Assembly: GCF_020524905.1 (NCBI RefSeq)
Contig: NZ_JAIVKI010000012.1
Span: 62,001-126,000 of the forward strand
Length of the DNA stretch: 64,000 nucleotides
DNA from: Microbulbifer variabilis
GTDB taxonomy: Bacteria > Pseudomonadota > Gammaproteobacteria > Pseudomonadales > Cellvibrionaceae
Direction of reading: 5' to 3'
The translations under genes were made by a program, and so were the position numbers. Position 1 is the stretch's first letter; each line of letters starts with the position of its first letter. Below, in pieces: positions 49,958-58,283 of this stretch. The notes below the pieces were generated by a model, which saw only the letters and a list, made by a program, of their open reading frames with translations, was not told the DNA's origin and did not search any database.

Positions 49958-51322
49958 TTATCCCTCAACGATCTCTGGACCAGGCACCTCATCCCCTAGC
50001 CAACGCTGGGTCAGGGTTCCTGCGGTCATAGCGCCGTTTACATTGAGCGCGGTACGCGCCATATCGATCAGCGGCTCTACGGAAATTAACAGGGCCGCGA
50101 TGGTAACCGGTAGCCCCATTGCCGGTAGCACCACCAATGCGGCGAAGGTTGCCCCACCACCCACTCCCGCAATACCAAAAGAACTGATGACTACCACCGC
50201 CAGCAGGGTACCCAGCCACATTGGATCCCACACGTTGATACCCATAGGCACCGCTACCATAGTGGCGAGCATCGCAGGATAGATTCCCGCACAGCCATTT
50301 TGACCGATAGTGGCACCGAAGGATGCGGAAAAGTTGGCGATAGCCGGTGAATTACGCAACTCATCCACCTGTGTTTCCACATTGAGGGGGATAGTCGCCG
50401 CACTGGAACGGGAACTAAAGGCAAATACCAACACTGGCCAGACTTTGATGAAGTAATGCAGTGGATTCACGCCATTCACTAACAGCAAAAGACCATGCAC
50501 CAAAAACATCAGGCCAATCGCACAGAAAGAGGCCACGACAAAACCGAACAGGTTAACAATGTCTGCCCAACTGGATTTAGCAATTAACCCAGCAACCAGT
50601 GCCATCACACCGTAGGGCGTAAAGGCCATTACCAGGCGCACCAACTTCATAATCCAAACTTGAGCGACATGCACAAACCGCCCAATCGCAGCGCCCTCCT
50701 CGGGAAATTCACGCCGTACAGCCAGGGCCGCCAGACCCAGTAACACAGCAAAAATAACCACAGAAATTACAGAGGTGGAGCGGGCTCCGGTCAAATCCAG
50801 AAAAATATTGCGCGGAATAAAAGAAGTCATGATTTCTGGAATTGAGAGATCACTGACTCGCCCGATGCGCTCATTAAGCACTTCCACTCGCGCCGCTTCG
50901 CGGGAACCCTCGACCAATCCCGCGGCTGAGAGTCCAAACAAATCGGCCATGAACACACCAATTAAGGCGGCAATTGCCGTTGTCCCGAGTAGAACACCCA
51001 ATACAGACACACTGATTTTACCCAGTGCCTGAGTGTCACTCACCTTTACCACTGCCACCAGAATAGAGGTAAGTACCAGTGGCATCACCAGCATATACAG
51101 CAGATTTACATAGCTTTCCCCCAGCATTTCGATCCAGGGCAAAACTTCATTTGCAGTGTTCCCCCAATTGCGCGCTAATTGCATTAGCGCACCAAAAATC
51201 ACACCCAGAAGCAACCCGACAAATACACCCGGCGCTAGGGTATCCCTGCCACGCTGCCAACGATGCAAGCCAAGCAATAAAACAACAAAACCAACAAGCA
51301 GAACTAAAGCGCCGATATGCAT
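49958..51322 (-). CDS. tcyP: Dicarboxylate/amino-acid:cation symporter, likely L-cystine transporter
   Basis: 454 residues, DAACS family. Signatures are 'LLYMLVMPLVLTSILVAVVK', 'FTPYGVMALVAGL', the reentrant serine-rich loop 'AFSSRSSAATIPLNVETQV' (with the 'SSR' typical of cystine symporters of the YdjN/TcyP branch), 'GATIGQNGCAGIYPAMLATM', 'GVGGGATFAALVVLPAMGL' and 'DMARTALNVNGAMTAGTL'. It takes up an amino acid with Na+ or H+. Three 15-base repeats lie at 51390-51434, upstream of its start. The cystine assignment rests on family resemblance only. Confidence 0.78.
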   Translation of the reverse strand: MHIGALVLLVGFVVLLLGLHRWQRGRDTLAPGVFVGLLLGVIFGALMQLARNWGNTANEVLPWIEMLGESYVNLLYMLVMPLVLTSILVAVVKVSDTQALGKISVSVLGVLLGTTAIAALIGVFMADLFGLSAAGLVEGSREAARVEVLNERIGRVSDLSIPEIMTSFIPRNIFLDLTGARSTSVISVVIFAVLLGLAALAVRREFPEEGAAIGRFVHVAQVWIMKLVRLVMAFTPYGVMALVAGLIAKSSWADIVNLFGFVVASFCAIGLMFLVHGLLLLVNGVNPLHYFIKVWPVLVFAFSSRSSAATIPLNVETQVDELRNSPAIANFSASFGATIGQNGCAGIYPAMLATMVAVPMGINVWDPMWLGTLLAVVVISSFGIAGVGGGATFAALVVLPAMGLPVTIAALLISVEPLIDMARTALNVNGAMTAGTLTQRWLGDEVPGPEIVEG

Positions 51323-51389
51323 GGTATGAGAATCCCACCCTGGGCAAACTAAAAAGTGGCGGCATGCTATCAGCGATAGGCTAGTGCCC

Positions 51390-51434
51390 TATAGTTACCT
51401 TGGTTATAGATACTTTGGTTATAGTTATATTGAT
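51390..51434. repeat. Three 15-bp iterations upstream of the symporter gene
   Basis: Units begin at 51390 (tatagttaccttggt), 51405 (tatagatactttggt) and 51420 (tatagttatattgat), on the plus strand. Shared core TATAGwTAnyTTGg with exact 15-base period. They lie 68 bases upstream of the symporter ATG on the minus strand, at promoter distance, so they may be operator iterations or promoter-spacing repeats. Confidence 0.7.
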
Positions 51435-51465
51435 TTGTTTTTTTAAATTATTATTTAAAAGCGCC

Positions 51466-51927
51466 TTACTGTAGGGCAGTTCTAAAATCCTCTGCGGTCT
51501 GGGCCCCCACCAGTGTTTTTTGCCAGCGGCCATCCCGGCCAATCACGAAGGTGGTAGGCAGTACTTCTGGCCAGGGTTGCCCCCAGCGTCCATCGGGCTC
51601 TTCAACCAGCAGGGGAAATTCTATACCCAGCTTCTGCGCCTGTTCGATAGCAGCAGGGGATGGCAAACCATCAAAGTTAACCCCCAGTACTATGACATCA
51701 CCATTGGTCTGCGCCAGCTCATTGAGTACAGGCACTTCTTCACGACAGGGCTTACACCACTCGGCCCAGTAGTTAACCAATATTGTTTTTCCCTCAGTAT
51801 TAACCGATTCGCCATCGGTGGTATGCAGATGGCTATCGCTGTTACAGCCGCTGATTGCGCTTGCCAAGGACAGAGAGATTGCCCCCAGTACCTTCTTCAT
51901 TCTTTTTCTTATCAGCAACTGCAGCAT
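51466..51927 (-). CDS. TlpA/thioredoxin-like lipoprotein
   Basis: 153 residues from ATG 51927 (GAGGGG eight bases upstream). A charged start, then a hydrophobic helix 'KVLGAISLSLASAISGCNSD' with the lipobox I-S-G-C, so lipoprotein-anchored. The thioredoxin fold has the active site 'NYWAEWCKPCREEVPVLNEL' (CKPC) and 'VLGVNFDGLPSPAAI'. A periplasmic disulfide oxidoreductase or reductant delivery protein. The 5' end overlaps the 3' end of the yihY gene in another frame by 86 bases, an unusual arrangement. ATG 51900 would be a shorter form. Confidence 0.84.
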   Translation of the reverse strand: MLQLLIRKRMKKVLGAISLSLASAISGCNSDSHLHTTDGESVNTEGKTILVNYWAEWCKPCREEVPVLNELAQTNGDVIVLGVNFDGLPSPAAIEQAQKLGIEFPLLVEEPDGRWGQPWPEVLPTTFVIGRDGRWQKTLVGAQTAEDFRTALQ

Positions 51928-53251
51928 CGTCTTCCCCCTCGGCTTCAACAATTTCATTTTCTCTATTTTTTGGAGCTCCCGCCTCTTGCCCTGCCGTGTG
52001 ACTTTCGGCCTCCTCTTTTTTCAGAGCGTCACTAAAGAGAGCCCCAATCGTAATACCAAGCTGTTCTCTGGCGGAACCACGGGCATTGGCAAAGCGGCTT
52101 TCCACCTCGCTGTACCATTCAAACCCTTTTAAATTGCCGGGGTTACCGCTGGGAACCCACTGGGGGCTCAGCCAACCGGTCAGCTCCATCAGTGATACCG
52201 CATCCAAGTCCCGCAACAGGACATAATCATTCCCATCGGTCTGGGCTATCACCCGGTGCCCCTGTAAGACATCACGCAAGCGCCGCCATTGGCCAAATTT
52301 TATTCCCAATAAAGAGATATCCCGCTCACGCAAGGGTTTGCCACACCGCCCCCCTTTAAACATTTGCCAGAGGACAATCAGGATCGCCACTAAATCGGAG
52401 TGTCTACGCCCCTGGGTCGCTGCTCGATATACCGACAGGGTGCGCACCAGCACACACCCCGCCAGCACCAGCATCCACATCATATAAATCCACAAGAGAA
52501 ACAAGGGCACAAAAGCAAAGGCACCATAGATGGCCTGTACCGAACTGCGTGCAACAATAACGCCGAACAGGTATTTCATGATTTCAAAAGCGATGGAGGT
52601 CACCACCCCCCCTTCGATGCCATGGCGCAAGGGCACATAGCAATTGGGCACGGCGATAAACAGCAGGGTAAAAACGATGCTGGTGAAAATAAAAGGCAAC
52701 ACTCGCAACACGACCGCCATCATTCCGATACCTTCCTCCCCACCCAGAAATAATTTTTGCGAGAGAAGAAAGGTACTGGCGGCGAGCCCAGCCCCCAGTA
52801 GGATAGGCCCGAGGCTGAGAATGGCCCAGTACAGCAGAAAGCTCGAAACTCCGCTGCGCCCACGGGATACATCCCAAATGGCGTTAAAGGTACCTTCAAT
52901 ACTGCGTAACGTGAGCCCCGCGGTCACCGCCAGCATGGCGATACCCAAGCCGGTGAGTCGCTGCGCCTGGGCGGAAAAACTGCTGATATATTCCTGTACT
53001 TCACGCCCACTCTGCGGCACAAAGTGGGAAAACAATTGCTCCTGCAAACGGGTCTGCAAGCCGGCGAAGTCCGGGAACAGCGACAGCATCGCGTAGCTCA
53101 CGGTCACCAATGGCACTATGGCAAACAAAGTCATATAAGTGAGGGCAGCCGCACTTTTCTGGCAGTCTTTCTCGACAAACAGAGACCACAAGGAGGTGGC
53201 AAAACGCCGCCATTGAACGAGCTTATCTTTCACGCTTGATTTCAATTTCAT
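51842..53251 (-). CDS. YihY/BrkB-family membrane protein
   Basis: About 469 residues. Six spans in the N-terminal ~290 residues with the family marks 'CQKSAAALTYMTLFAIVPLV', 'FNAIWDVSRGRSGVSSFLLY' and 'FAFVPLFLLWIYMMWMLVL'. The C-terminal part has an extra soluble domain (about residues 300-410) and an acidic-basic tail 'VEAEGEDDAAVADKKKNEE'. Family function is uncertain (once annotated as ribonuclease BN). The frame goes back to 53287, but ATG 53251 (MKLKSSVKDKLV) with AGGGA upstream is the normal start. Its 3' end overlaps the thioredoxin-like gene; so the acidic tail is coded in the overlap. Confidence 0.87.
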   Translation of the reverse strand: MKLKSSVKDKLVQWRRFATSLWSLFVEKDCQKSAAALTYMTLFAIVPLVTVSYAMLSLFPDFAGLQTRLQEQLFSHFVPQSGREVQEYISSFSAQAQRLTGLGIAMLAVTAGLTLRSIEGTFNAIWDVSRGRSGVSSFLLYWAILSLGPILLGAGLAASTFLLSQKLFLGGEEGIGMMAVVLRVLPFIFTSIVFTLLFIAVPNCYVPLRHGIEGGVVTSIAFEIMKYLFGVIVARSSVQAIYGAFAFVPLFLLWIYMMWMLVLAGCVLVRTLSVYRAATQGRRHSDLVAILIVLWQMFKGGRCGKPLRERDISLLGIKFGQWRRLRDVLQGHRVIAQTDGNDYVLLRDLDAVSLMELTGWLSPQWVPSGNPGNLKGFEWYSEVESRFANARGSAREQLGITIGALFSDALKKEEAESHTAGQEAGAPKNRENEIVEAEGEDDAAVADKKKNEEGTGGNLSVLGKRNQRL

Positions 53252-53359
53252 TCCCTGTGTGCGACCTCCAGCAAAAGCGGCGAACACTCGACTTACGCCT
53301 TAGAATTCCATTACGGTATTCGGTTAGAATACGCCAAACAGTAACAGGATACCGACATA

Positions 53360-53704
53360 ATGTGGACGATCTACCACAACCCGCGCTGCTCAAAATCCCG
53401 TCAAACCCTGCAACTCCTGCAGGATAACGGCGTGGAGCCGGAAGTGATTCTCTACCTGCAAAACCCACCTTCGGCTGGTGATCTTAAACAAATTCTGCAG
53501 AAACTCGGTATCCCCGCACGGGACCTGTTGCGCACCGGTGAAGAACCCTACCAGCAACTCAACTTGAAGGACGAGGAACTGAGCGAAGCGCAATTGATTG
53601 AGGCCATGGTAGAAAACCCCATCCTGATTCAACGCCCGATCGTGATAAAAGGCGACAAAGCCACTATTGGCCGCCCGCCGGAAAATGCGCTGGAGCTGCT
53701 TTAA
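53360..53704 (+). CDS. arsC: Arsenate reductase, glutaredoxin-coupled type (ArsC-like)
   Basis: 114 residues. 'IYHNPRCSKSRQTLQLL' contains the catalytic Cys (about residue 9) of the ArsC/YffB family and 'LIQRPIVIKGDKATIGRPPE' the conserved arginine region with the anion-binding Arg ('RPI'). It reduces arsenate with glutathione/glutaredoxin, or has a related role. It abuts the quinone reductase gene directly: its TAA is followed by ATG, giving likely coupled translation. Divergent from yihY by 108 bases. Confidence 0.9.
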   Translation: MWTIYHNPRCSKSRQTLQLLQDNGVEPEVILYLQNPPSAGDLKQILQKLGIPARDLLRTGEEPYQQLNLKDEELSEAQLIEAMVENPILIQRPIVIKGDKATIGRPPENALELL

Positions 53705-54325
<621 letters not shown>

Positions 54326-54335
54326 AGGATTCAGC

Positions 54336-54683
54336 GTGAACGACACTATTCAGCGCAAATTACATATTGCGCTCCGTATCAATTGGTTCTGCTATATCGC
54401 CCTATTGGTGCTGTTTGCAGTTCGAAACCTGTTTGTCGAGGGAGGCTCCCTCGCGCTTTGGCTGATCCAGACAGTGCCACTTTTGCTGGTGTTACCGGGC
54501 CTGATCAAGCAGCGTTATCGCAGTTACCTCTGGCTCTGTTTTATTCTGCTGCTCTATATCACCAGCAGCATTGTCGATGTAATGATGCCTACACGCGGTT
54601 GGCAGGATGGCGCAATGATGGTTTTGAGCCTTATCCTATTCTTTTCTGCAATGATGAGCAGTCGCTGGCATCGTATGCAGTAA
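54336..54683 (+). CDS. DUF2069 membrane protein
   Basis: 115 residues, four membrane spans ('INWFCYIALLVLFAVRNLF', 'LALWLIQTVPLLLVLPGLI', 'YLWLCFILLLYITSSIVDV', 'GAMMVLSLILFFSAMMSS'). This is DUF2069, an uncharacterised inner-membrane family. It begins with GTG 54336 with AGAGGA six bases before. The third gene of the arsC-wrbA-DUF2069 operon. Confidence 0.88.
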   Translation: MNDTIQRKLHIALRINWFCYIALLVLFAVRNLFVEGGSLALWLIQTVPLLLVLPGLIKQRYRSYLWLCFILLLYITSSIVDVMMPTRGWQDGAMMVLSLILFFSAMMSSRWHRMQ

Positions 54684-54766
54684 CTCCATTGGCGGAATTC
54701 CCGCCAATGGTTCCCGACACAAAGCGTGGAAATATGAGACTTCCACACGCTAAGGAGTTTTGAGGT

Positions 54767-56635
54767 TTGACAGATTCATCCCAGAAAAAAGGATTTGCCC
54801 GAGGCTTTTTAGCTGCGATTGGCGGCTCCATCACCTGGTTGAGGCGAGTGTTCACCAACATCATCTTCCTGCTGATACTACTGTTTCTCGGCATTGCCAT
54901 TTTCAGCAAGGACGAGCGCTTGGTGGTGCCCCAGGGCGCGGCGCTGCGCGTAGCCCCCAGCGGTTATCTTGTGGATGAGCTTACCCAGCCCGCCACCCTG
55001 CCGATTTTCCTGGGTGGCAACCGCGGGCCTTCCGAGGTGCGCGTCAAAGATCTGGTTGACGCTATCGACAACGCCGCCACTGACAAACGCATTTCCTCGC
55101 TAGTGCTGGAACTGGACCATATGGTGGGTGGCAGCCTCAGCAAGCTGGATGAAATAGGTGCAGCACTGCAGCGCTTTAAAGCCGCCGATAAACCCATCTA
55201 CGCGGTGGGCGACAACTACACCCAGCCCCAGTACTTCCTCGCCAGCCACGCCGACAAGATATACCTGAACCCCATGGGTTCGGTAATGCTCACCGGCTTT
55301 GGCGTTTATCGCAACTACTACAAAAGCGCTCTGGATAAACTCAAGGTGAACTTCCACGTGTTCCGCGTGGGGGATTACAAAGACTTTATTGAGCCCTATA
55401 CCCGCGACGATATGTCTCCCGCCTCGCGGGAAAACAACCAGCGCTGGCTAAATGAACTCTGGGGTGAATACAGCGAGCAGGTCACCGGGTTGCGCAATCT
55501 GCCCGCTGAGAGTATCGACCTGTTTATCAACGAACTGCCGCAGAAGTTACAACAGCATCAGGGCAGTTGGGCCGAAGCCGCCCTGGCCAACAAACTGGTA
55601 GACCAGCTCGCCAGCCGCATCGAGACGATGAATGAGCTGAAGAAAACTATTGGTGAAGATGACAGCAAAGAGCGCGATTACAAATTTATCGATGCCCTCG
55701 CCTACCTGCGCAGCCATAAACTTGCCGAAGCGGCCAAGCCCATCCGGGAGTCCAATAAAATCGGCCTGATCACCGCCAGCGGTTCCATTGTCGACGGTGA
55801 AGCCCCCGCTGGACGAATCGGCAGCGAGAGTCTCGGCAAATTAATTCAGCGTGCGCGCGAGAAAGAAGTGGATGCCCTGGTACTGCGCATCGACAGCGGT
55901 GGCGGCTCCGCCTTTGCCTCCGAAGCTATTCGCCAGGAACTGCTGGCCACTCGCGAAGCCAAAATCCCGGTGGTGATTTCCATGGGCAGCGTCGCCGCCT
56001 CCGGTGGCTACTGGATCGCCACGGCTGGTGACCGCATCTGGGCCTCACCCGCCACCCTCACTGGTTCTATTGGTGTCTTTGGCGCATTCCCGACCTTTGA
56101 AAATTCCCTTGAGCATATTGGTATCTATACCGATGGTGTAGGCACCTCTGATCTGGCCGGCAGTATGCGCCTCGATCGCGCACTACCACCAGCTGCGGCC
56201 AGTGTTCTGCAGCAGGGAGTGGATAACACCTATGCGCGCTTCCTGCGCATTGTCGCCGAAGCTCGCGGCAGTACCCCCAAAGAGATACACAAAATTGCCC
56301 AGGGGCAAGTATGGACCGGCCGCGCCGCGAAGAAGTTGGGATTGGTGGACGATCTCGGCAACCTCAGCGACGCCATCGCAGACGCCGCGCAGCTTGCTGA
56401 AATCGAAGAATACGACGTAGTAGAGATCCAGCGTGAACTGAGCCCCGGCGAAAAATTCCTGCGCGCATTGAGCGACAATGTAGACGCGAAAATTGCCGCG
56501 AGCCTTGAAGCCAACCTGCCACTCGGCGCCTGGCTAAACAGCGTGCAGCCGGTGTTGGCGCCAATCGGCGAACTGCAGAGCTATCGCGACCCCCGTGCCC
56601 TTTACGTGCGCTGCCTGCCCTGCCAGGCGCCTTAA
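54767..56635 (+). CDS. sppA: Signal peptide peptidase SppA (67-kDa type)
   Basis: 622 residues. One N-terminal membrane anchor ('NIIFLLILLFLGIAIFS', about residues 24-42) and two S49 domains. The first supplies the catalytic Lys in 'VFRVGDYKDFIEPYTRDDM', the second the Ser in 'MGSVAASGGYWIATAGD'. It digests cleaved signal peptides in the inner membrane. The start is TTG 54767 with AAGGAG eight bases upstream. The 3' region is convergent with the DUF3175 gene, with a hairpin in between. Confidence 0.93.
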   Translation: MTDSSQKKGFARGFLAAIGGSITWLRRVFTNIIFLLILLFLGIAIFSKDERLVVPQGAALRVAPSGYLVDELTQPATLPIFLGGNRGPSEVRVKDLVDAIDNAATDKRISSLVLELDHMVGGSLSKLDEIGAALQRFKAADKPIYAVGDNYTQPQYFLASHADKIYLNPMGSVMLTGFGVYRNYYKSALDKLKVNFHVFRVGDYKDFIEPYTRDDMSPASRENNQRWLNELWGEYSEQVTGLRNLPAESIDLFINELPQKLQQHQGSWAEAALANKLVDQLASRIETMNELKKTIGEDDSKERDYKFIDALAYLRSHKLAEAAKPIRESNKIGLITASGSIVDGEAPAGRIGSESLGKLIQRAREKEVDALVLRIDSGGGSAFASEAIRQELLATREAKIPVVISMGSVAASGGYWIATAGDRIWASPATLTGSIGVFGAFPTFENSLEHIGIYTDGVGTSDLAGSMRLDRALPPAAASVLQQGVDNTYARFLRIVAEARGSTPKEIHKIAQGQVWTGRAAKKLGLVDDLGNLSDAIADAAQLAEIEEYDVVEIQRELSPGEKFLRALSDNVDAKIAASLEANLPLGAWLNSVQPVLAPIGELQSYRDPRALYVRCLPCQAP

Positions 56636-56665
56636 AGCTTCTCAAACTCTCACCATAAGCTCCGC

Positions 56666-56684
56666 CGCCGGCTCAATGCCGGCG
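56666..56684. terminator. Small hairpin between convergent sppA and DUF3175 genes
   Basis: GCCGGC (56667-56672), loop tcaat, GCCGGC (56678-56683), self-complementary arms that pair with the flanking C/G. It covers the end of the DUF3175 stop codon. No T-run; termination is plausible but weak. Confidence 0.45.
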
Positions 56685-56966
56685 CGGACGTCCGTAAAGG
56701 CCGCGCAACTCTTCCTTGGCCATTTCCAATAGTCGCCGCCTTTTCGCCGGCAGCCGCTGTCCCGCCCGGTTGATATAGAACGTCAGCATAGACATGGCGG
56801 AGCGATAGGGATCGGACTTGCGCCGCTGGCTGGATTCCGCAGCGGCTTTCAATCCCTGCGCAATTGCTTTCGGGTCCTCCAGGCTAAAGAGGCCCTCATT
56901 CAAATCCAAGGCATGGCTGTGGCGCGTGACCTCTTCCGACCAATTGGCCTTTTTCGCAGGACTCAC
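56673..56966 (-). CDS. DUF3175 protein
   Basis: About 97 residues: 'WSEEVTRHSHALDLNEGLF' and 'DPKAIAQGLKAAAESSQRRK', then 'YRSAMSMLTFYINRAGQRL', the DUF3175 pattern. Basic, soluble, unknown role. I start at GTG 56966 because GGAGG lies five bases upstream; the frame reaches back to GTG 56978. Confidence 0.82.
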   Translation of the reverse strand: MSPAKKANWSEEVTRHSHALDLNEGLFSLEDPKAIAQGLKAAAESSQRRKSDPYRSAMSMLTFYINRAGQRLPAKRRRLLEMAKEELRGLYGRPRRH

Positions 56967-57038
56967 CGACACCTCCACTCATTGGCTGACCCACCTAACT
57001 ATATGGTGACAGCGACTGTGTTGGTCGCACGAAACGAC

Positions 57039-58280
57039 TCACACTTCGCTGTCAGAGATTTTTACCCGGCGCAGGGCACCACTTAAAGCCACCATGGCAA
57101 AGGCGAGCAGGCTCAAAATTCCCGCCCACAACAAGGTAGTCAGAGGCGCGGCGTATTCGCTCAGAACCCCGGCGACCAGTGCCCCAAGCGCGGCGGAGCC
57201 AAATAGGGCAAACTGGTAAATAGAGATGATGCGGCTACGGTATTCCGCCGGGGCGAGCAACTGTACTATGCCGCGACCAAGGCCCGCCGAAGCCGCAGCC
57301 ACCGCCCCCCAGCAAAGACACAGCAGGATCAGGCCCAGCTTGGTGGGACCGAGGCTGATGGCAATCAACAACGCCGCACTGTAAAGCAGGCACATCAGGA
57401 TACCGCGACCAGGTTCGGCGCCCTGGCCGCGGCGCAGCATAGTCACCGTGGCGATCACGGTACCGGCCACAAAGGCCAATTGCAGTGTGGCGTAATAACC
57501 GGCACCGCGACCGTAATCCTCCGCCAATAGCGGCAGCACCACCAAAAAGACACCGATGTGCACAAATCCGTTAAAGGCCATCAACGCGGTCAACTCGCGC
57601 AATACTGGGTGCCGCCAGGCCTGGGATAAGCCATCGAGAATCAGACTGTGAGTGATTTTTTCCTTAGTCGCTCGACTGGCACCACCCGCGCGCAAGCAAA
57701 TCAAGGATGTAGCTGCCAACAGCAATACCGCTATCTGCACTAACAGCAGCGCCTGCAGCCCCCAGTGTTCAAAGCGGCTTGCCAGTAGCATCCCCACAGC
57801 CTGACCACCGTATTGGGCCAACATCATCCAGGTCACCGTTTTCTGTACCCGTCGCTCGGAGGTCTGACCACCGCCACTGCGAGCACTGCGCTGTACCAAA
57901 TTGTCTCGCGCCGGTTGTAGGAAAGCGCTGCAAACCCCAAGGCAAATACCATAGAGCATCAATACCGGCAGGGAGATCTCTGACAGGAGGTAAACCAGCA
58001 GCAGACTTGTGTGGCAAAGGGCTAAGCCAACGCAGGCCAGTGCGGAGACTGCTGCCGGATCACGCCGATCCGCCAGGGCACCACCGAATAGCAGGAACAC
58101 CAGATTAGGCAAAAGCACCGAAGCCTGAATCCAACCCAGTTGTAGAGCCGGCAAATCCACCACCGTGAGCGCGATCCAGGGCAGGAGAATTACCTGCAGC
58201 CCGGTAGCCAGGGAGGTGCCGCTGTAACCCAGCAAAAATTTTTGCAGTCTGTGAGGCATCTTGCGCGATAGACCTTCCAA
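57039..58280 (-). CDS. MFS transporter (DHA1-like)
   Basis: 413 residues with 12 spans, such as 'LLGYSGTSLATGLQVILLPW' , 'GGALADRRDPAAVSALACVG' (loop 2-3 motif 'GxLaDrrDP'), and 'VLLLAATSLICLRA'. MFS efflux permeases of this type have no clear substrate. It starts three to four bases after the tgpA stop (ATG 58280, alternative ATG 58259), so it is the last gene of the moxR-DUF58-tgpA-MFS transcription unit, or is simply next to it. Confidence 0.84.
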   Translation of the reverse strand: MEGLSRKMPHRLQKFLLGYSGTSLATGLQVILLPWIALTVVDLPALQLGWIQASVLLPNLVFLLFGGALADRRDPAAVSALACVGLALCHTSLLLVYLLSEISLPVLMLYGICLGVCSAFLQPARDNLVQRSARSGGGQTSERRVQKTVTWMMLAQYGGQAVGMLLASRFEHWGLQALLLVQIAVLLLAATSLICLRAGGASRATKEKITHSLILDGLSQAWRHPVLRELTALMAFNGFVHIGVFLVVLPLLAEDYGRGAGYYATLQLAFVAGTVIATVTMLRRGQGAEPGRGILMCLLYSAALLIAISLGPTKLGLILLCLCWGAVAAASAGLGRGIVQLLAPAEYRSRIISIYQFALFGSAALGALVAGVLSEYAAPLTTLLWAGILSLLAFAMVALSGALRRVKISDSEV

Positions 58281-58283
58281 GGG

